The notes beneath the pieces were generated by a model. That model made no database searches. It was not told the DNA's origin and worked only from the letters and a program-made list of their open reading frames with translations. Shown here piece by piece: positions 5,519 through 7,906 of a stretch of 7,906 bases of DNA (position 1 is its first letter; the number at the start of each line of letters is the position of its first letter). This DNA is from Clostridia bacterium (GTDB lineage: Bacteria > Bacillota_A > Clostridia > Christensenellales > Aristaeellaceae), in NCBI GenBank assembly GCA_017481065.1, contig JAFUPT010000069.1:1-7906 (forward strand). The letters are read 5' to 3'. The position numbers were made by a program, and so were the translations under genes.

Positions 5519-5560
5519 CTGCCTGCGTATTGCGCGGGCAGACTTTTCAGGTTTTCTTTT
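5519..5560 (+). terminator. Terminator of the hydrolase gene
   Basis: CTGCCTGCG (5519-5527) pairs with CGCGGGCAG (5533-5541) with one G-T wobble, extended by a T-G pair around an ATT loop. It is followed by ACTTTTCAGGTTTTCTTTT, two broken T-runs. Confidence 0.72.
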
Positions 5561-5591
5561 GAAGGAGTCCAGAGGGAACTTTTATTTATTA

Positions 5592-5620
5592 AAAATCGAC
5601 CCCGCTCCGGGGTCGATTTT
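5592..5620. terminator. Bidirectional terminator-like hairpin
   Basis: AAAATCGACCCCG pairs with CGGGGTCGATTTT, a perfect 13-bp stem around a CTC loop. The A-run on one side and T-run on the other let it work on either strand. It sits between the hydrolase terminator and the repeat before hflX. Confidence 0.8.
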
Positions 5621-5626
5621 CATACA

Positions 5627-5721
5627 GGGGGTTCCAAGGGGAATCATTCCCCTTGGCGGATTCTTAAGGCAGAGCCTTAAGCAGGGTTTCCAAAGGGACA
5701 GAGTCCCTTTGGCGTTCCCCC
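5627..5721. repeat. Intergenic three-hairpin repeat element
   Basis: Three perfect hairpins follow one another: 5634-5656 (11-bp arms, one central base), 5663-5681 (8-bp arms, AGA loop) and 5690-5712 (10-bp arms, AGA loop). They are enclosed by GGGGG at 5627-5631 and CCCCC at 5717-5721, so the whole can fold as a closed three-armed structure. A degenerate copy is at 7808-7889 and related hairpin sets are at 2278-2333 and 7602-7702. There is no protein gene; this looks like a dispersed, non-coding palindromic repeat of the kind common between genes in gut Clostridia. Confidence 0.78.
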
Positions 5722-5731
5722 GCATACCCAA

Positions 5732-5760
5732 TTGACAAACGGCGCAAAATAGGATATGAT
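5732..5760 (+). promoter_or_regulatory. Promoter of hflX
   Basis: TTGACA (5732-5737), a 17-bp spacer and TATGAT (5755-5760), one base from consensus. The predicted start is about 5767, exactly at the foot of the leader hairpin at 5767-5796. The promoter begins eleven bases after the repeat element. Confidence 0.9.
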
Positions 5761-5766
5761 TTCTTT

Positions 5767-5796
5767 GAACGGCCCGGCATGCGTGCCGGGCTGTTC
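5767..5796 (+). promoter_or_regulatory. 5'-end hairpin in the hflX leader
   Basis: GAACGGCCCGGCA (5767-5779) pairs with TGCCGGGCTGTTC (5784-5796), a 13-bp stem with one G-T wobble around TGCG. It begins at the predicted transcription start and ends 11 bases before the GGAGG site, leaving that site free. A 5'-terminal hairpin of this sort usually protects mRNA from decay; there is no T-run to make it an attenuator. Confidence 0.62.
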
Positions 5797-5818
5797 ACTT
5801 CGTATTTGGAGGAAAGAA

Positions 5819-7576
5819 ATGATTCACGGCAATCTGGAAGGCATAAGAAACAGCGTGCTCGCGGAGCTGGAAAAGCTCTACGATGCGGAATTTGAGCGGG
5901 ATTTGTTCCTGCCGGAGGAGCTTCTGCGGGTACTGGTGCACCATACCGAGCATATCAACCGCGAAATGCTGGTTTACCTCGGCAGGGACGGCAGCGTGCT
6001 GGAGATTGCCATCGGCAGCATCGGCTCCATCGCCCTTCCGGAGCTGCATTTGAGGAGAAACCTGGACCGGCTGTCCGGCTTCCGCTGTATCCATACCCAT
6101 CCCGGCGGGGACGCGCGGCTCTCCAGCGTGGATTTGCAGGCGCTGCGCCTGATGCGCTTTGATTCCATGTGCGCAGTGGGCGTGCAGGATGGCAAGTGCA
6201 CCGGTATTTCCGCCGCCTTCCTGGGCGAGGTGGAGTATGATAATTTCTCCATTGTGATGCACGGCCCGGTTTCCGCCCACCGCATTCCCCAGCAGAACTG
6301 GATGAATGAAATTGAGATGGCGGAGGAGCGGGTGAAGGAGGCCATCGCCAAGGGCGGCCTGGTGGAGCAGAGCGAGAAGGTGATGCTGATTTCCACCGAC
6401 AGCGAGGAGAGCCTGGAAGAACTGGCGAGCCTTGCCGAAACCGCGGGGGCTATGGTGATCACCCGGGTGATGCAGAACCGCCAGCGGCCGGACCCGGCAA
6501 CCTTCATCGGCAGCGGCAAGGCGGAGGAATTGTCCCTCGTGTGCCAGGCCATGGAGATTGATCTCGCCATCGTGGATGACGAGCTGACCGGCGCCCAGCA
6601 GAGGAACCTTGAAAATGTGCTCGGCGTGCGCGTGATTGACCGCACTGCCCTGATTCTGGATATCTTCGCCCAGCGCGCCCAGACCGCCGAAGGTAAATTG
6701 CAGGTGGAGCTGGCGCAGATGAAATACCGCCTGCCGAGATTGACCGGCATGGGCACGGTGCTCAGCCGCCTCGGCGGCGGCATCGGCACCCGTGGTCCCG
6801 GCGAAACCCAGCTGGAGGTGGACCGCCGCCGCATCCGCAAGCGCATCGATGACCTGAACGGCCAGCTGAAAGAAATCAAGCGCCAGCGCGATATGCGCCG
6901 CGCCCGCCGCGACAAGCAGGGCCAGACCACCGTTGCGCTGGTGGGCTACACCAATGCGGGCAAATCCACCCTGCTGAACGCGCTCTCCGGCGCGGATGTG
7001 CTGGTGGAGGACAAGCTCTTTGCCACCCTTGATCCCGTGATGCGCAATGTGGACCTGTCGGAAAACCGCTCCTGCCTGCTGGTGGATACCGTAGGCTTTA
7101 TCCGCAAGCTGCCGCACCAGCTGGTAGAGGCCTTCCATTCCACCCTGGAGGAAGCGCTCTATGCCGATCTGCTGGTGGTGGTTTCCGATGCTTCCAATCC
7201 CCAATACCAGCAGCAGCGGGAGACCGTTTTCCGGGTACTGGATGAGCTGGGCGCGGGCGACCGGCCCGTGCTCGAGGCGCTCAACAAGGCCGACCGGGCA
7301 AAGATCAGCGAGGATTCCCTGGAACCCGCCGACGCGATCATCATCTCCGCCCAGACCGGCCGCGGCCTCGACAGGCTCAAGGAGGAAATCTCCCGCCGCA
7401 TCGCCGCCATGCGCCACCGCGCCGAGCTGGTGATTCCCTATGATAAGGGCAATGTGCTCTCCCTGATCCACAACAAGGGGCAGGTGCTCTCCGAGGATTA
7501 CCTTGCCGAGGGTACGAAGGTGGAATGCCTGCTGGACAGCGCGCTCTACCAGCGGGTGCTGAGCATGCTGAAGTGA
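5819..7576 (+). CDS. hflX: GTPase HflX with N-terminal JAMM/MPN-like domain
   Basis: A 585-residue protein. Residues from about 187 on are HflX, a translation-factor-related GTPase that binds the 50S subunit and splits or rescues stalled ribosomes. ATFIGSGKAEEL (227-238) and the glycine-rich SRLGGGIGTRGPGETQLEVDRRRIRKRI (316-343) are HflX hallmarks; the G domain shows GYTNAGKST (G1, 376-384), DTVGF (G3, 423-427) and NKAD (G4, 489-492), with a C-terminal domain to residue 585. The first 185 residues are extra compared with the usual protein of about 420-430 residues. They carry HTHPGGDARLSSVD (92-105), an exact H-x-H-x7-S-x2-D JAMM zinc-protease motif, and a Glu (Glu49, in REMLVYL) 43 residues upstream where the catalytic Glu is expected. 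The ATG at 5819 follows GGAGG by six bases. The promoter at 5732 and the 5' hairpin make it a single-gene unit. The metalloprotease activity is predicted, not shown. Confidence 0.95.
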   Translation: MIHGNLEGIRNSVLAELEKLYDAEFERDLFLPEELLRVLVHHTEHINREMLVYLGRDGSVLEIAIGSIGSIALPELHLRRNLDRLSGFRCIHTHPGGDARLSSVDLQALRLMRFDSMCAVGVQDGKCTGISAAFLGEVEYDNFSIVMHGPVSAHRIPQQNWMNEIEMAEERVKEAIAKGGLVEQSEKVMLISTDSEESLEELASLAETAGAMVITRVMQNRQRPDPATFIGSGKAEELSLVCQAMEIDLAIVDDELTGAQQRNLENVLGVRVIDRTALILDIFAQRAQTAEGKLQVELAQMKYRLPRLTGMGTVLSRLGGGIGTRGPGETQLEVDRRRIRKRIDDLNGQLKEIKRQRDMRRARRDKQGQTTVALVGYTNAGKSTLLNALSGADVLVEDKLFATLDPVMRNVDLSENRSCLLVDTVGFIRKLPHQLVEAFHSTLEEALYADLLVVVSDASNPQYQQQRETVFRVLDELGAGDRPVLEALNKADRAKISEDSLEPADAIIISAQTGRGLDRLKEEISRRIAAMRHRAELVIPYDKGNVLSLIHNKGQVLSEDYLAEGTKVECLLDSALYQRVLSMLK

Positions 7577-7601
7577 GGGGGAGGAACGCTGGGGAAACGC
7601 T

Positions 7602-7702
7602 GGGGGCTGTCCCCTGAGCCCCCCCTGCCAGAGGACGCTGTCCTCTGGACTCCTGCCGGGGCTTTGCCCTGGACCCCCACTTAAGGGATAATATCCCTTA
7701 AG
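7602..7702. repeat. Hairpin cluster after hflX, repeat-related
   Basis: Four hairpins in a row: GGGGGCT/AGCCCCC (7602-7623), CCAGAGGAC/GTCCTCTGG (7628-7648, GCT loop), CCGGGGC/GCCCTGG (7656-7672, TTT loop, one wobble) and CTTAAGGGAT/ATCCCTTAAG (7680-7702). The last resembles the CTTAAG module in the element before hflX, and the CC..GG hairpins resemble its first and third modules in a different order. It starts 25 bases after the hflX stop and holds no gene. Confidence 0.62.
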
Positions 7703-7715
7703 AATCCCAGACAAA

Positions 7716-7746
7716 AGACAACCTGTCCGAAGCGGACAGGTTGTCT
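7716..7746 (+). terminator. Long hairpin, possible hflX terminator
   Basis: A perfect 14-bp stem (7716-7729 with 7733-7746) closes an AAG loop. The T-run comes only after a gap (TTTTTT from about 7759), so it may act as a terminator, as an mRNA 3'-end protector, or both. Confidence 0.58.
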
Positions 7747-7768
7747 TGAATTTAATGGTTTTTTCAGC

Positions 7769-7794
7769 AAAACGCGCCGTCAAGGCGCGTTTTT
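7769..7794 (+). terminator. Rho-independent terminator downstream of hflX
   Basis: AAAACGCGCC (7769-7778) pairs with GGCGCGTTTT (7784-7793) around a GTCAA loop, ending in five T. It has the classical form and is the most certain end of the hflX transcript; the A-run also lets it serve the other strand. Confidence 0.87.
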
Positions 7795-7807
7795 GCCATA
7801 GTGATGG

Positions 7808-7889
7808 TTTCGGGGAGATTATCTTTCTTGGTGGTTTCTTAAGCCGGCGCCTTAAACCGGGTTTCCGAATGGACAGCTCTCCTTTGACG
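7808..7889. repeat. Degenerate copy of the three-hairpin repeat
   Basis: Aligned base by base with 5632-5714, it keeps TTCTTAAG, CCTTAA, GGGTTTCC, GGACAG and CCTTTG in the same order and nearly the same spacing, but many bases have changed and the arms no longer pair fully, most clearly in the first and third modules. I read it as an old, decaying copy. Nothing recognisable follows it up to the window end. Confidence 0.62.
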
Positions 7890-7906
7890 CAATCCAGTCT
7901 CTCACT

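Noticed and set aside
5627..5721. CRISPR array suggested by the closely spaced palindromes
   Set aside because: The hairpins differ from each other in sequence, and there is no constant repeat with equal-length spacers and no cas gene nearby.
5436..5735. Plus-strand 99-codon frame after the hydrolase
   Set aside because: It overlaps the end of the hydrolase and then translates two terminators and the hairpin repeat, so it is a by-product of those structures.
5795..7783. 662-codon minus-strand frame opposite hflX
   Set aside because: It is an antisense shadow of a conserved GTPase gene, crossing the terminators at its own 5' end; its composition is low in complexity and matches no family.

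Overview
The window looks like a chromosomal segment of a moderately GC-rich member of the Clostridia (Firmicutes). Supporting signs are strong GGAGG-type ribosome binding sites, near-consensus sigma-A promoters with 17-bp spacers, a short Gram-positive type I signal peptidase, a stripped-down iscR-iscS-iscU cluster without hscBA or ferredoxin, and intergenic regions full of perfect hairpins. I cannot fix the family or genus from the sequence alone. All protein genes but one lie on the + strand.

Layout. Bases 1-54 look like the end of a ribosomal spacer, followed by a first 5S rRNA gene (55-170) with a weak terminator. A small XRE-type repressor gene lies on the minus strand (371-589). A perfect 42-bp palindrome (606-647) separates it from a divergent gene for an unknown exported or membrane-anchored protein (705-1331). 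After a strong terminator comes a signal peptidase I gene (1441-1941) whose extended -10 box is so close to the start codon that the mRNA may be leaderless. A second 5S gene (1991-2106) stands alone, with a fully consensus promoter in front and a perfect terminator behind.

The stretch 2107-2458 has no gene. It holds two terminators, a short palindromic repeat, a promoter and a dyad in the leader of the next operon. That operon is iscR (2459-2887), iscS (2891-4069) and iscU (4116-4532): an Rrf2-family regulator, the cysteine desulfurase that supplies sulfur, and the scaffold on which Fe-S clusters are built. An AT-richer alpha/beta hydrolase gene (4715-5467), with its own promoter and leader inverted repeat, sits between this operon and the next gene and may be a later arrival.

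The stretch 5468-5818 has no gene. It carries two terminators, a 95-bp repeat built of three hairpins, a near-perfect promoter and a hairpin at the mRNA 5' end. It leads into hflX (5819-7576), a ribosome-associated GTPase. Its roughly 185 extra N-terminal residues contain a complete JAMM/MPN zinc-metalloprotease signature (H-T-H-x7-S-x2-D, with a suitable upstream Glu). This predicted peptidase-GTPase fusion is the most interesting object in the window. The last 330 bases are non-coding: a cluster of hairpins, two terminator-like structures and a decayed copy of the repeat that precedes hflX.
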